64,000 nucleotides of DNA, taken from contig JAIKZG010000013.1 of assembly GCA_024682415.1 (NCBI GenBank), positions 62,001 to 126,000 on the forward strand, written 5' to 3'. The notes beneath the pieces are model-generated. The model made no database searches, had not been told where the DNA came from, and was given only the letters and a program-made list of their open reading frames with translations. Of this stretch, positions 18,328 through 27,660 are shown in pieces; position 1 is the first letter of the stretch; the number at the start of each line of letters is the position of its first letter. The translations under genes and the position numbers were made by a program. The DNA is from Prevotella sp. (GTDB lineage: Bacteria; Bacteroidota; Bacteroidia; Bacteroidales; Bacteroidaceae).

Positions 18328-20553
18328 TTAGTTTCTATTGCATCCACGGCGGTCATCACGACGCTCGCCGCGTTCACCACGCTCACGGCGTGGACGACGT
18401 TCGCGCTCTACATAGCCTTCTGGCTTTGGAACGAGCACGCGGTGTGACAACTTATATTTTCCTGTCTTAGGATCGATTTCAAGGAGCTTAACCTGAATCT
18501 TGTCGCCTTCCTTGATACCAGCCTCTTCAACAGTTTCAAGACGTTTCCAGTCTATTTCTGAGATGTGGAGCAATCCATCCTTGCCTGGCATAATCTCAAC
18601 GAAGCAGCCATAAGGCATGATAGAACGAACTGTTCCTTCGTAAACCTCACCAACTTCTGGTACGGCAACGATAGCCTTAATCTTGGCAACGGCAGCATCG
18701 GTAGCTTCCTTGTTAGGAGCGCTAACCTGAACTTTACCTACGCCATCGCTCTCGTCGATAGTGATTGTAGCGCCGGTTTCTTCCTGCATCTGCTGGATAA
18801 TCTTACCTCCAGGGCCGATAACAGCACCGATGAATTCCTTAGGAATGTCGAATGCTATGATACGTGGAACCTGTGGCTTCATTTCAGCACGTGGCTCAGC
18901 GATAGTTTCTGTCAGCTTGCCGAGGATAAACTCACGAGCGTCTTTAGCCTGCATAAGAGCCTTCTCGAGAATCTCGAAGCTCAAGCCGTCGCACTTGATA
19001 TCCATCTGTGTAGCAGTCAAACCATCCTTTGTACCTGTGGTCTTGAAGTCCATATCACCAAGGTGGTCTTCATCGCCGAGAATATCGGTAAGGATAGCAT
19101 ACTTATCGCTTGTGTCGTCTTTGATAAGACCCATAGAGATACCACTTACAGGCTTCTTGATAGGCACACCTGCATCCATAAGAGCCAATGTTCCAGCACA
19201 TACGGTTGCCATTGATGATGAGCCGTTGCTCTCAAGAATCTGGCTTACCAAACGTACTGTGTAAGGGAAGTCAGCAGGAATCTGTCCCTTCAAAGCGCGC
19301 CATGCCAAATGACCGTGACCGATCTCACGACGGCCTACACCACGCTGAGCTTTTGCTTCGCCTGTGCAGAATGGAGGGAAGTTATAGTGAAGAAGGAAAC
19401 GCATGTAGCTCTTGTCGAGCACATCGTCTACCATCTTTTCGTCAAGCTTAGTACCGAGAGTACAGGTAGAAAGACTCATTGTCTCACCACGCTGGAAGAT
19501 AGAGCTTCCGTGAGGCATTGGGAGAGGTGAAACCTCGCACCAGATAGGACGGATGTCGGTAGTCTTACGACCATCAAGACGCTTGCCTTCATCGAGAACG
19601 CAACGACGCATAGAGTCGCGCATTACGTCGGCATAATAGCGGTCTGCTTCAGCATGCTTCTCTGCAAGTTCATCTTCAGAAAGGTCTGTGTGAGCAGCAT
19701 CGTATGCCTCAAGGAATTCTTCCTTAATCTGGCCGAATGCTTCTTCACGGCTCTTCTTGTCGTGGTCGCCTGCCTGAGCGATAGCGTAGCACTTATCGTA
19801 AACGGCTTTGCGAATTTCCTCGCGAAGCTCTTCATCGTTTACTTCGTCATCATATTCACGCTTAACGTCAGTTCCGTTCTCCTTAGCGAGTTCTTCCTGA
19901 ATCAAGCACATTGGCTTAATGGCTTCTGAAGCTGCTTTCAAAGCGCCGATGAAATCTTGCTCTGAAACTTCGTCCATTTCGCCTTCTACCATCATAATGT
20001 TGTCCTTTGTCGCACCTACCATGATATCCATGTCGGCATTTTCCATCTGCTGGAATGTAGGGTCAACGATGTATTCACCATTAACGCGGGCTACACGAAC
20101 CTCACTGATTGGGCATTCAAAAGGAATATCTGAACAAGCCATAGCGGCTGAAGCTGCAAATCCTGCAAGTGCGTCAGGCTGATCTACGCCATCGGCTGAT
20201 AGAAGCATGATCTGAACATAAACTTCGCAGTGATAGTCTGCTGGGAATAGAGGGCGAAGTACACGGTCTACGAGGCGAGAAGTAAGAATTTCGTTATCAC
20301 TGGCCTTACCCTCACGTTTGGTAAAACCGCCTGGGAATCGGCCTGCTGCCGAATACTGCTCTCTGTAATCTACCTGCAGAGGCATGAAGTCTGTTCCGGG
20401 AACTGCTTCCTTTGCAGCACAAACAGTAGCGAGGAGCACAGTATTGCCCATGCGGACAACTGCTGAACCATCGGCCTGCTTTGCTACTTTCCCGGTTTCA
20501 ATGCTGATGGTTCTGCCATCAGGCAACTGAACTGTTTTTGTAATTACGTTCAT
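18328..20553 (-). CDS. pnp: Polyribonucleotide nucleotidyltransferase (PNPase)
   Basis: A 741-residue enzyme that degrades RNA 3' to 5' with phosphate, releasing nucleoside diphosphates. It shows two RNase PH-like domains ([30 protein letters not shown]; then [13 protein letters not shown]), a KH domain ([19 protein letters not shown]) and an S1 domain ([20 protein letters not shown]), followed by a basic Arg/Gly-rich tail. The order and length are standard. A minus-strand TATCTTTG box at 20609-20616 is a likely -7 element. The basic tail is likely RNA-binding (inference). Confidence 0.97.
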   Translation of the reverse strand: MNVITKTVQLPDGRTISIETGKVAKQADGSAVVRMGNTVLLATVCAAKEAVPGTDFMPLQVDYREQYSAAGRFPGGFTKREGKASDNEILTSRLVDRVLRPLFPADYHCEVYVQIMLLSADGVDQPDALAGFAASAAMACSDIPFECPISEVRVARVNGEYIVDPTFQQMENADMDIMVGATKDNIMMVEGEMDEVSEQDFIGALKAASEAIKPMCLIQEELAKENGTDVKREYDDEVNDEELREEIRKAVYDKCYAIAQAGDHDKKSREEAFGQIKEEFLEAYDAAHTDLSEDELAEKHAEADRYYADVMRDSMRRCVLDEGKRLDGRKTTDIRPIWCEVSPLPMPHGSSIFQRGETMSLSTCTLGTKLDEKMVDDVLDKSYMRFLLHYNFPPFCTGEAKAQRGVGRREIGHGHLAWRALKGQIPADFPYTVRLVSQILESNGSSSMATVCAGTLALMDAGVPIKKPVSGISMGLIKDDTSDKYAILTDILGDEDHLGDMDFKTTGTKDGLTATQMDIKCDGLSFEILEKALMQAKDAREFILGKLTETIAEPRAEMKPQVPRIIAFDIPKEFIGAVIGPGGKIIQQMQEETGATITIDESDGVGKVQVSAPNKEATDAAVAKIKAIVAVPEVGEVYEGTVRSIMPYGCFVEIMPGKDGLLHISEIDWKRLETVEEAGIKEGDKIQVKLLEIDPKTGKYKLSHRVLVPKPEGYVERERRPRRERGERGERRDDRRGCNRN

Positions 20554-20689
20554 CTAAAAAATTAAAAATCTTTATTGTTTTGACTAACATCTGGAATATA
20601 AAATCATGCAAAGATAACAATTTTAATCAATAAAGCCTACTTTGCATGGATATTTTTCCTCGCCATTATGATTATTTACATAATGTGTT

Positions 20690-21514
20690 TTAGAAACTTT
20701 CAAGCCATGCCTTTAATTCCAAAAGCATTTCTGAATGATATCTGAATGAAGGGCGGATTCCGAATCCGTGTCCTCCGCTTGGATATACATGTAATGAAGC
20801 GTGTATGTCGTGACGATACAGCTCAAAGTAGTAGTTCACTCCGTTGGTCGGCAATACAGCGTGGTCGTCATCGGCAAGGGCGATAAACGCCTTAGGGGTG
20901 ACGCGTGTCACTTGCAAGTCGTTGCTGTATTCCTTTTCCAGCTTCTTGCTCGCATTCTTGCCGAGGAAGTTGTCGTGGCTGCCTTTATGCGTAAATCCGG
21001 TGTTCATCGTTATTACCGGATAGAAAAGTATCTGGAAGTTAGGCTTCGCGTCGCCTTTTGAGTGAGTAGCTATGGTAGAGGCGAGATGTCCTCCTGCCGA
21101 AAAGCCCATTATGCCCACATCGTTAGGGTTGATGTTCCATGACTTAGCCATGGTGCGCACCATCTTTATAGCCATTTCAGCGTCGCTTATAGGCACTTCG
21201 TGGTTGCCGTGCGGCATTCTGTATTTCAATACTATCGTGGCAATGCCCATATTATTAAAGTATGATGCCCAGTCCTTGCCTTCATTGTCCATAGATAGAT
21301 GTCCGTATCCGCCGCCCGGACACATCACGATAGCTCTTCCTGTAGCCTTTTGCGCTTTAGGAAGATATACATATACTTTAGCTATGTCTTTAGCGTCGCC
21401 GTTGTTGTTAGGGGCGTGACCGTTCCATAAATCCATTTCAAATTTTTGCTGGGCCGAAACAGTCATCGTTATTGCTGTAAGGGCAAGTATGATTAGTCCT
21501 TTTATAGATTTCAT
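20690..21514 (-). CDS. Secreted alpha/beta hydrolase (acetylesterase-like)
   Basis: The frame is open to 21550 but the ATG at 21514 starts a signal peptide (MKSIKGLIILALTAITMTVS), giving 274 residues. Motifs: oxyanion region CPGGGYGHLS, nucleophile GFSAGGH (Ser139), acid ALADDDHAV, and His in SGGHGFG. This pattern fits the BD-FAE/esterase-lipase group often found with xylan or pectin degradation as acetyl esterases. The substrate is inferred. A TATCTTTG -7 box lies at 21548-21555 on the minus strand. It lies downstream of the rpsT terminator and has its own transcription. Confidence 0.82.
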   Translation of the reverse strand: MKSIKGLIILALTAITMTVSAQQKFEMDLWNGHAPNNNGDAKDIAKVYVYLPKAQKATGRAIVMCPGGGYGHLSMDNEGKDWASYFNNMGIATIVLKYRMPHGNHEVPISDAEMAIKMVRTMAKSWNINPNDVGIMGFSAGGHLASTIATHSKGDAKPNFQILFYPVITMNTGFTHKGSHDNFLGKNASKKLEKEYSNDLQVTRVTPKAFIALADDDHAVLPTNGVNYYFELYRHDIHASLHVYPSGGHGFGIRPSFRYHSEMLLELKAWLESF

Positions 21515-21626
21515 GATTGATGTGTGTAAAATATGTGATTTCATTTGCAAAGATAGTGTTTTTCTGCTAATTAGTGACAGAAAAGTAGTGCGGATAAGCG
21601 GTTTTAGATATTAAAAGATATAAAAA

Positions 21627-21667
21627 TGAAGAGACCGCAACAGCTAAAAGTTGTTACGGTCTCTTCA
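21627..21667 (-). terminator. Intrinsic terminator of rpsT
   Basis: An 18-bp inverted repeat (TGAAGAGACCGCAACAGC side) with a 5-base loop. On the minus strand it is followed by ATTTTTATA. Confidence 0.8.
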
Positions 21668-21695
21668 TTGAAAGCTACGACTGACTTATATAATA

Positions 21696-21950
21696 TTAAG
21701 CCAATTTAGCGATATGATGACTCAAACTTGACTTCAAGTTTGCAGCTTTGTTCTTGTGGATGATGTTTGTCTTAGCAAGCTTATCCAACATCTTCTGAAC
21801 TTCAGGATAGAGCTTTACAGCCTCTTCCTTATTTGTTGTAGCGCGGAGCTTACGAACAGCATTGCGCATAGTCTTTGCATAATATTTGTTGTGCAAAGCC
21901 TTCACTTTATCCTGACGGATTCTCTTAAGTGATGATTTGTGATTTGCCAT
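21696..21950 (-). CDS. rpsT: 30S ribosomal protein S20
   Basis: An 84-residue, lysine-rich protein beginning [13 protein letters not shown], the S20 signature, with the expected helical body ([17 protein letters not shown]) and a C-terminal [22 protein letters not shown]. It binds 16S rRNA in the small subunit. It is monocistronic with a strong terminator. Confidence 0.97.
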   Translation of the reverse strand: MANHKSSLKRIRQDKVKALHNKYYAKTMRNAVRKLRATTNKEEAVKLYPEVQKMLDKLAKTNIIHKNKAANLKSSLSHHIAKLA

Positions 21951-22063
21951 CTTTATATTTCTTTTTTTATTTTTCTAAAAACTAAATAAGAATGGCTTTT
22001 TTACTTCATAAGAGAAGGTGAGTAGCCAATCTATGCGAAATTGTTTTTGGGATTCCTTTTGGT

Positions 22064-22138
22064 TGGTAGTCCATAGCAGAGTCGAACTGCTCTTTAGAGA
22101 ATGAAAATCTCTCGTCCTAACCGATAGACGAATGGACC
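22064..22138 (-). tRNA. tRNA-Glu (TTC)
   Basis: The minus strand folds into a cloverleaf: acceptor GGTCCAT with ATGGACT (one G-U), anticodon loop TTTTCAT with anticodon TTC, and T-loop GTTCGAC. The 3' end is followed by an encoded CCA (22064-22066), unlike the other tRNAs in this window. Confidence 0.95.
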
Positions 22139-22158
22139 ATACCATATTTTTGTGGGTG

Positions 22159-22190
22159 CAAAGGTATAGTTTTTTATCTTACCATCCAAA
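22159..22190 (-). promoter_or_regulatory. Promoter for tRNA-Glu (TTTG-20-TACCTTTG, minus strand)
   Basis: Complements of TACCTTTG (22159-22166) and TTTG (22187-22190) are 20 bases apart; initiation would fall a few bases before the tRNA 5' end. Confidence 0.7.
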
Positions 22191-22257
22191 TTTTTCGAGG
22201 AAAAACTTTAAGATTTATACGTTTTTTAGTATTTTTGTGTCGTTAAAGGCTTATAAA

Positions 22258-22980
22258 ATGACGAAAACTCGCGCTATTGTTCTGCATTCTTTAAAATATG
22301 GTGAGAAGAAACTCATTGTTGATGTCTTCACGAAAGATGAGGGCCGTCTTACGTTTCTTACATCAATACCTCAGAGCAATAAGTCGAAGATAAAGAAGCA
22401 GTTTTTTATTCCGCTCACGATTCTTGATATAGAGTTCACTCTGCATAAAAATCGCCAGTTTCAGCATTTCGACGAAATAGCTATCGTCAGCTCGCCGTCA
22501 ATTTTGCAGGCCAATCAGAGCAAACTTGCCATAAGCTTCTTCATCGCCGAATTTCTGTATCATGCTACGAAAGGAGAGCAGGCTCCTAACTCCACCTTAT
22601 TTATATATATAGAGGAAAGCTTGCGTTGGCTTGAGGCTGCTTCCGACAACTTTGCCAATTTCCATCTCGTCTTTATGATGCGTTTCACTCGCTTTATCGG
22701 CTTCTTCCCTAATGTGGAACAGTATCACGACGGCGACTTCTTCGATTTGCGTGATGGTGTATTCGTTTCGCTGCCACCTCTCCATCGTGATGTGCTTCTG
22801 CCGAATGAAGCTTCGCTTATCTTATCATTCATGCGAATGAATTATGCCAATATGGGGCGTTATCAGCTTAGCCATGTAGAGCGCAATCGCATTATCGATA
22901 TCGTCCTTTCATATTATCGTCTGCATGTGCCGGGCTTTCCCGAACTCAAATCTTTGGATATTCTTCGCTCCTTGTTTTAG
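22258..22980 (+). CDS. recO: DNA repair protein RecO
   Basis: The frame is open from 22132, but that start lies inside the tRNA-Glu gene. The ATG at 22258 gives MTKTRAIVLHSLKYGEKKLIVDVFT, the normal N-terminal OB-fold of RecO, and 240 residues in all. RecO loads RecA on SSB-coated single-stranded DNA together with RecR. A TATTTTTG box at 22230-22237 would put transcription initiation only about 14 bases before the start. The C-terminal helical part lacks a visible cysteine zinc site, as in other Bacteroidota RecO proteins. Confidence 0.9.
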   Translation: MTKTRAIVLHSLKYGEKKLIVDVFTKDEGRLTFLTSIPQSNKSKIKKQFFIPLTILDIEFTLHKNRQFQHFDEIAIVSSPSILQANQSKLAISFFIAEFLYHATKGEQAPNSTLFIYIEESLRWLEAASDNFANFHLVFMMRFTRFIGFFPNVEQYHDGDFFDLRDGVFVSLPPLHRDVLLPNEASLILSFMRMNYANMGRYQLSHVERNRIIDIVLSYYRLHVPGFPELKSLDILRSLF

Positions 22981-22997
22981 GGAGCGTTTTAATATGC

Positions 22998-23031
22998 AAG
23001 CAGGCATGACTAGTGTGAGCCATGCCTGCTT
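22998..23031. terminator. Bidirectional hairpin between recO and the flippase gene
   Basis: AAGCAGGCATG and CATGCCTGCTT form a perfect 11-bp stem with a 12-base loop between two convergent genes. T runs are weak on both sides. Confidence 0.6.
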
Positions 23032-23061
23032 TGTTATGTGTATCTTATTATGAAATCATGT

Positions 23062-24552
23062 CTATTGCTTTCTGAAATATTTGCCTACTACAGGAAGCTG
23101 AGCGAGAGGGAAATCCTTTTTCGCGATATAGGCGAAGAATACAAGGATAAGTAATGTGTTTACAGCTACGCCCGCAACTACGCTCAGATATTTGTTGGCT
23201 GCTTCCATACCTACGAAGAGCACGAGGGCAAGCGCCACATAAAGCATGATGTCTTTAATAGGGTAGTTGATGGGGTAGTGCTTCTGACCTACGAAGTAAG
23301 ACAAAAGCATAGCCGTGCCATAGCCGGCGAAGCCAGCCCATGCGCACGCCATATATCCGTATTGAGGCACAAAGATAATGTTGATGGCTATCAGCATCGC
23401 GCAGCCCACGCCTGAGAAATAAGCTCCCCAGATGGTCTTGTCGATAAGTTTATACCAGAATGAGAGGTTGAAGTAAACGCCCATCATTATTTCCGCTGCC
23501 ATCACGATAGGCACTACTCGCAGACCTTCCCAATAGCTCTTTCCGATTACATAACGCAGAATGTCGATATATCCCACCACGCACAGGAAAGCGAGCAATG
23601 TGAAGATGATGAAATATTTCATTGCCTTGGCGTATGTCTCCTTGTTGTCCTTATCCTTCGACTTGCCAAACACGAATGGCTCGTAAGCATAGCGGAAAGC
23701 CTGAGTAATCATAGCCATAATCATGGCGATTTTGCTTGCCGCGCCATATATACCTAATTGGCTGTGAGCGTCGGCGTTCTTATATATGTAAGGGAATAAT
23801 ATCTTGTCGGCAGTCTGATTCAGAATGCCTGCAATGCCGAGCACGAGGATAGGCCAACTGTAAGAAAGCATACGCTTCATCAAAGCTTTGTCGAAACCAT
23901 ATTTGAAGCCTACCAGTTCTTTTATAAGGAAGAGGTTGAGCGCAGCCGTGCAGAACAAATTGATATAGAACACATAGCCCACGTCGAGCGTGAAGTTCTC
24001 ATCATACATGCCGAACAAGTTGATGTGCAAAGCCGGCAATATAATAAGGTATAGCAAGTTGAGGGCTATGTTCATGAATATGTTGAGCAGTTTAAGAGCG
24101 GCAAACTTTATCGGTCGCTTCTGATACCTCAGATACGCAAACGGAATGCACTGGAAAGCGTCCATTGCCACGCAGATGAACATCACCGCCACATAGCTTT
24201 TATGGCTACTATATCCCATAAATGCCGAAACAGGGTCGAGGAATGTCAGTATCATCGCTATGAAGAGCAATGCCGTGAAGCCTATCATCGTGAGCGTAGT
24301 GCCATACACCTTGCGCGGGTCTTCATCCTGCTTGTTGGCGAAGCGGAAGAATGTAGTTTCCATGCCATAGGTGAGGATTACCAATAGCAGGGCAGTGTAA
24401 GCATATATATTGGTTACGATGCCATATTCACCGCCCGAAGCAGCGAATTTAGCCGTCTGAATAGGTACGAGAAGATAGTTGATAAATCGTCCGATGATAC
24501 TGCTTAGACCATATATCACCGTGTCTTTTGCCAAACTCTTAAGATTTGCCAT
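23062..24552 (-). CDS. Oligosaccharide flippase / polysaccharide biosynthesis membrane protein
   Basis: A 496-residue integral membrane protein with about 12-14 hydrophobic segments and the N-terminal pattern of the MOP/PST (Wzx-like) family: SLAKDTVIYGLSSIIGRFINYLLVPI, then GMETTFFRFANK. Such proteins move lipid-linked oligosaccharides across the inner membrane. This one is not in a glycosyltransferase cluster; it is common as an isolated gene in Bacteroidales and its substrate is unknown. It starts 15 bases after the upstream SpmA/SpmB-like gene, so the two are very likely co-transcribed. Confidence 0.85.
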   Translation of the reverse strand: MANLKSLAKDTVIYGLSSIIGRFINYLLVPIQTAKFAASGGEYGIVTNIYAYTALLLVILTYGMETTFFRFANKQDEDPRKVYGTTLTMIGFTALLFIAMILTFLDPVSAFMGYSSHKSYVAVMFICVAMDAFQCIPFAYLRYQKRPIKFAALKLLNIFMNIALNLLYLIILPALHINLFGMYDENFTLDVGYVFYINLFCTAALNLFLIKELVGFKYGFDKALMKRMLSYSWPILVLGIAGILNQTADKILFPYIYKNADAHSQLGIYGAASKIAMIMAMITQAFRYAYEPFVFGKSKDKDNKETYAKAMKYFIIFTLLAFLCVVGYIDILRYVIGKSYWEGLRVVPIVMAAEIMMGVYFNLSFWYKLIDKTIWGAYFSGVGCAMLIAINIIFVPQYGYMACAWAGFAGYGTAMLLSYFVGQKHYPINYPIKDIMLYVALALVLFVGMEAANKYLSVVAGVAVNTLLILVFFAYIAKKDFPLAQLPVVGKYFRKQ

Positions 24553-24567
24553 TTCTTTTTTATGTGT

Positions 24568-25800
24568 CTAATTAAAGAATAAGTATGCTATCGCTATCGC
24601 GGAAATGATACCTGCCAAGTCGGCAAGCAGTCCGCATGCTACAGCATGACGAGTGTATTTAATGTTCACGCTGCCGAAATAGACAGCCAAAATATAGAAT
24701 GTGGTGTCTGTGCTTCCTTGGAATATGCAGCTCAGTCTGCCGATGAAACTGTCGGCTCCGTAGTTGGTCATGGCGTCTACCATCATGCCTCGCGCTCCAC
24801 TTCCCGACAGAGGTTTCATCAGTGCTGTAGGCAGTGCACCTACGAAATCAGTGTTGCCGCCACACATCGCAACGACATCGCCCACGCCGTTTACCACAGC
24901 ATCCATAGCTCCCGACGCGCGGAACACGCCAATGCCCACGAGTATCGCCACAAGATAAGGAATAATTCTCACGGCAGTGGTGAAGCCCTCTTTAGCTCCC
25001 TCTATAAACGCTTCATACACGTTCACCTTCTTTCTCATGCCGGCAAGGATAAACGCTATGATGATAGACATCAGCATTATGTTTGCCACGCTTGTGCTTA
25101 CGGCATTGAGAGTGTCCTTGTCCATCTGTCCGCAGCCCCAAATCATCGCGCCCACTACGGCAAGCATTCCGCCGAGGGTGAGCATCATCGTCTTATTGAA
25201 TAGGTTGATGTGCTGATATATAGACGTGATAACAATGCCTGCTATGGTAGAGAAAAATGTGGCAAGCAATATAGGAATGAAAATATCGGTAGGCTGAGCC
25301 GCCCCCATCTGTGAGCGGTACACCATTATGGAAATAGGTATCAGTGTAAGTCCGCTGGTGTTGAGCACCAGAAACATTATCATCGGATTGGTGGCAGTGT
25401 CCTTCTTATTGTTCAGTTCCTGCATCTGCTCCATCGCTTTTAGTCCAAGCGGTGTGGCGGCGTTGTCAAGACCGAGCATATTGGCTGCTATATTCATGAA
25501 GATGCTGCCTGTTACAGGGTGTCCCTTCGGAATGTCGGGAAACAGCTTCACGAATACCGGGCTGAGCAGTCGCGACAAAGCATTCACCACGCCGCCTTTC
25601 TCGCCTATCTTCATTATGCCGAGCCAAAGAGAGAGCACGCCTGTAAGTCCGAGGCTGATTTCAAATGCCGTCTTTGACGATTCGAATGTGGAGTTCATCA
25701 TTGCGGGAAACACTTCCATGTCGCCCATGAAAATAAGTCTTATGAGCGCGATGACAAACGCAATGACGAAGAACGCTATCCAAATGTAATTCAGTACCAT
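24568..25800 (-). CDS. Nucleoside recognition (Gate) domain membrane protein, SpmA-SpmB fusion type
   Basis: A 410-residue membrane protein with two similar halves. The first resembles spore maturation protein A (GLTGVLSLWLGIMKIGEKGGVV, NMLGLDNAATPLGLKAMEQM). The second resembles SpmB (GAKEGFTTAVRIIPYLVAILVG, SGSGARGMMVDAM, GSTDTTFYILAVYFG). In spore formers these are separate proteins; in non-sporulating Bacteroidota the fused form is usual and its role is unknown, possibly transport. The gene is upstream of, and nearly abutting, the flippase gene. Confidence 0.85.
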   Translation of the reverse strand: MVLNYIWIAFFVIAFVIALIRLIFMGDMEVFPAMMNSTFESSKTAFEISLGLTGVLSLWLGIMKIGEKGGVVNALSRLLSPVFVKLFPDIPKGHPVTGSIFMNIAANMLGLDNAATPLGLKAMEQMQELNNKKDTATNPMIMFLVLNTSGLTLIPISIMVYRSQMGAAQPTDIFIPILLATFFSTIAGIVITSIYQHINLFNKTMMLTLGGMLAVVGAMIWGCGQMDKDTLNAVSTSVANIMLMSIIIAFILAGMRKKVNVYEAFIEGAKEGFTTAVRIIPYLVAILVGIGVFRASGAMDAVVNGVGDVVAMCGGNTDFVGALPTALMKPLSGSGARGMMVDAMTNYGADSFIGRLSCIFQGSTDTTFYILAVYFGSVNIKYTRHAVACGLLADLAGIISAIAIAYLFFN

Positions 25801-25840
25801 TTCTTTCTAATTGTTTTTAGTTCTTCATGGAGATAAAAAT

Positions 25841-25929
25841 GCTCTCACAGATTTCACGGATAACACGGATTTTTTCCATGAATGTTTTTTCGGAAATAGG
25901 TGAAAATTTTCTGTGAAATCAGTGAGAGC
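25841..25929. repeat. Inverted repeat containing a dispersed 31-32 bp element
   Basis: GCTCTCACAGATTTCAC (25841-25857) and GTGAAATCAGTGAGAGC (25913-25929) are inverted copies with one mismatch. The left arm continues to 25872 and closely matches, in reverse complement, a sequence at 39194-39225 in this window. Confidence 0.75.
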
Positions 25930-25955
25930 TTTCTCTAAATATTGAGAGTTTTAAA

Positions 25956-26507
25956 TTATTTCATTGCGAAATAAGTGCCGTTGCCGGTAGCCATGCGCAC
26001 CTGGTATACTCCTGCTGCGTCTGGCTGTACGTCGATACCGCCGCCGTTAGGAAGGAATGCGTGTACTGTGCCGTCTTCGTTGAAGCGGAGAATGTCGGTA
26101 GTCTTACCGTCTTCCATCTTTGACCATGTGTCGGTCTTAGCGTCGTGGATAAACTTCACGGTCTTTCCTTCCGGAGTCTTTATCTCATATCCGTTCTTAA
26201 GAGTGGTAACAGCATAATATCTGCCGTCCTCACCGAGCACGTTCTTAGTCTTTCCCACGTTGTCGGCCAATGGGTTTGTGCCGCTCCAAAACTCTATTGA
26301 GTTGAGCACTATCCAGTCGGCAGCTGCGCAGAAACCATAAATAGGAGAAAGCAGCAAGCCGATGATTTCGTTGAGGAATTTGCTGTTGGTAGCTCTTCTG
26401 TTCCACTTAGCGAAGTGATTAAACAGAGAGAACGAACCGATGCAAGAAGATGTGAGCAAGAGTGTAGCCATAGAAATAGCAGCTACTTGCAGATGCTTAA
26501 TTTTCAT
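25956..26507 (-). CDS. DUF3332-type lipoprotein
   Basis: A 183-residue predicted lipoprotein: the signal peptide ends in lipobox TSSC. The following GSFSLFNHFAKWNRRATNSKFLNEIIGLLLSPIYG is characteristic of DUF3332 proteins, with one hydrophobic segment and then a beta-rich C-terminal half (FIHDAKTDTWSKM, FNEDGTVHAFLPNGG). Its function is not known. It stands alone between the inverted repeat at 25841-25929 and the HIT gene. Confidence 0.75.
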   Translation of the reverse strand: MKIKHLQVAAISMATLLLTSSCIGSFSLFNHFAKWNRRATNSKFLNEIIGLLLSPIYGFCAAADWIVLNSIEFWSGTNPLADNVGKTKNVLGEDGRYYAVTTLKNGYEIKTPEGKTVKFIHDAKTDTWSKMEDGKTTDILRFNEDGTVHAFLPNGGGIDVQPDAAGVYQVRMATGNGTYFAMK

Positions 26508-26581
26508 AATCTTTGAGTTTATTTGTTTTGTTAATAAAAGTTTAGTCTATGCCTTTATTTCGCAGTGCGTATCTGCCTTCC

Positions 26582-27007
26582 TTAGAGCGCAGCCTTCAAG
26601 TCTTCTGCCATCTTGGCATATTCAGCGTCGGTGAGATAAACGCTCTTAGGGTTCATCTGGAATGTGCCGCCGAAGTCAGGGCCGCCCTTATATTTAGGAA
26701 TGAGGTGGAAGTGGAGGTGCTCCAATGTGTCAGAGTAAGCGCCATAGTTTATCTTGTCTGGGTTGAACACCTTCTGCATAGCGCGTGTCACCTTTGCCAC
26801 GTCTGCCATGAAAGCGTTGCGCTTCTCGTCGCTCAGCAGGTTGAGGTCGTCTACATGCTCATCGTAAGCCACGAGGCAGCGACCGTGATAAGTCTGCTCC
26901 TTGAAGATGAATACGCGTGAAACGCTCAGCTTGGCAACCTCAATCATAAGGTCGTGCTGTGTCTGGTTGTTAGTGCAGTATAAGCACTCTTTTGGATCAC
27001 TTTTCAT
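26582..27007 (-). CDS. HIT family protein
   Basis: The frame is open from 27160, but that start overlaps the wbqC-like gene. The ATG at 27007 gives MKSDPKECLYC and 141 residues. The histidine triad HLHFHLIPK is intact near the C-terminus, and an N-terminal CxxC (ECLYCTNN) may bind zinc. HIT proteins hydrolyse or transfer nucleotides, for instance from aminoacyl-adenylates or Ap4A. It is 40 bases after the wbqC-like gene and probably the last gene of the dapB-lepB-wbqC transcript. Confidence 0.85.
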   Translation of the reverse strand: MKSDPKECLYCTNNQTQHDLMIEVAKLSVSRVFIFKEQTYHGRCLVAYDEHVDDLNLLSDEKRNAFMADVAKVTRAMQKVFNPDKINYGAYSDTLEHLHFHLIPKYKGGPDFGGTFQMNPKSVYLTDAEYAKMAEDLKAAL

Positions 27008-27047
27008 AAGTTTTCTTTTGTATAATGTTTTTATGTTTCCTGATTTC

Positions 27048-27650
27048 TTATAAGTATAATATCGTTTCGTTACCCTCATTGAATAGCAGGTCGAGAATGC
27101 TGAGATTAGGCATGAAGCCGTGCTTCTCTTTATACACCTGGTAATATTCCCTCGGCTCAAAATCCTTATCCTCCTGTGGGTGCTTCGGGTCTATCACGTT
27201 TCTGAAGTCGGCTACGTCCTCAGGGTATTCCTTGCGGAAATTCGTGGTGAGCGAAACATTCGGCTCAAAGTCTATCAGCTCAGCCATCTTGTGCATTATC
27301 TCCATGTTGAAGTCGATGAGATATTCCCATTTCTTCTCGAAGAAAGAACGCAGGTCGTCGGCATAAAACTCAAAGAAAGGGCTTTCGCCGTAAGCTGAAA
27401 CCAACGCCTTCCAATGCAGATGTCGCCAGTTGCCGTGATCGCTTATCTTGATGTCCTTCATGAGCTTCGCTCCGTGCTCCACAGGTATGGAGAGCATCTG
27501 CGTGCCTGCCGTAGTGGCAATCATGCAGCGGTTGCGAAAAGTTTGCTTCACGAATGAGTCGCATTGCTCTACTAAGCAATGGTCGTAGCGGTTGAGCTTC
27601 TGATACCACTGCACAGGGCCGAAATATGTAGTTCCGAGGATTGCCTCCAT
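27048..27650 (-). CDS. WbqC family protein
   Basis: A 200-residue protein beginning MEAILGTTYFGPVQWYQKLNRYD, the WbqC-like family pattern (TTYFGPVQWY), with CMIATTAGTQMLSIPVEHG in the middle. WbqC-like proteins occur in O-antigen clusters elsewhere, but in Bacteroidota the gene almost always follows signal peptidase I, as here with a 10-base gap. The biochemical role is not established. Confidence 0.87.
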   Translation of the reverse strand: MEAILGTTYFGPVQWYQKLNRYDHCLVEQCDSFVKQTFRNRCMIATTAGTQMLSIPVEHGAKLMKDIKISDHGNWRHLHWKALVSAYGESPFFEFYADDLRSFFEKKWEYLIDFNMEIMHKMAELIDFEPNVSLTTNFRKEYPEDVADFRNVIDPKHPQEDKDFEPREYYQVYKEKHGFMPNLSILDLLFNEGNETILYL

Positions 27651-27660
27651 CTATATTATT

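Noticed and set aside
22132..22257. N-terminal extension of RecO
   Set aside because: The extension begins inside the tRNA-Glu gene and crosses its promoter; the RecO fold begins at the ATG at 22258.
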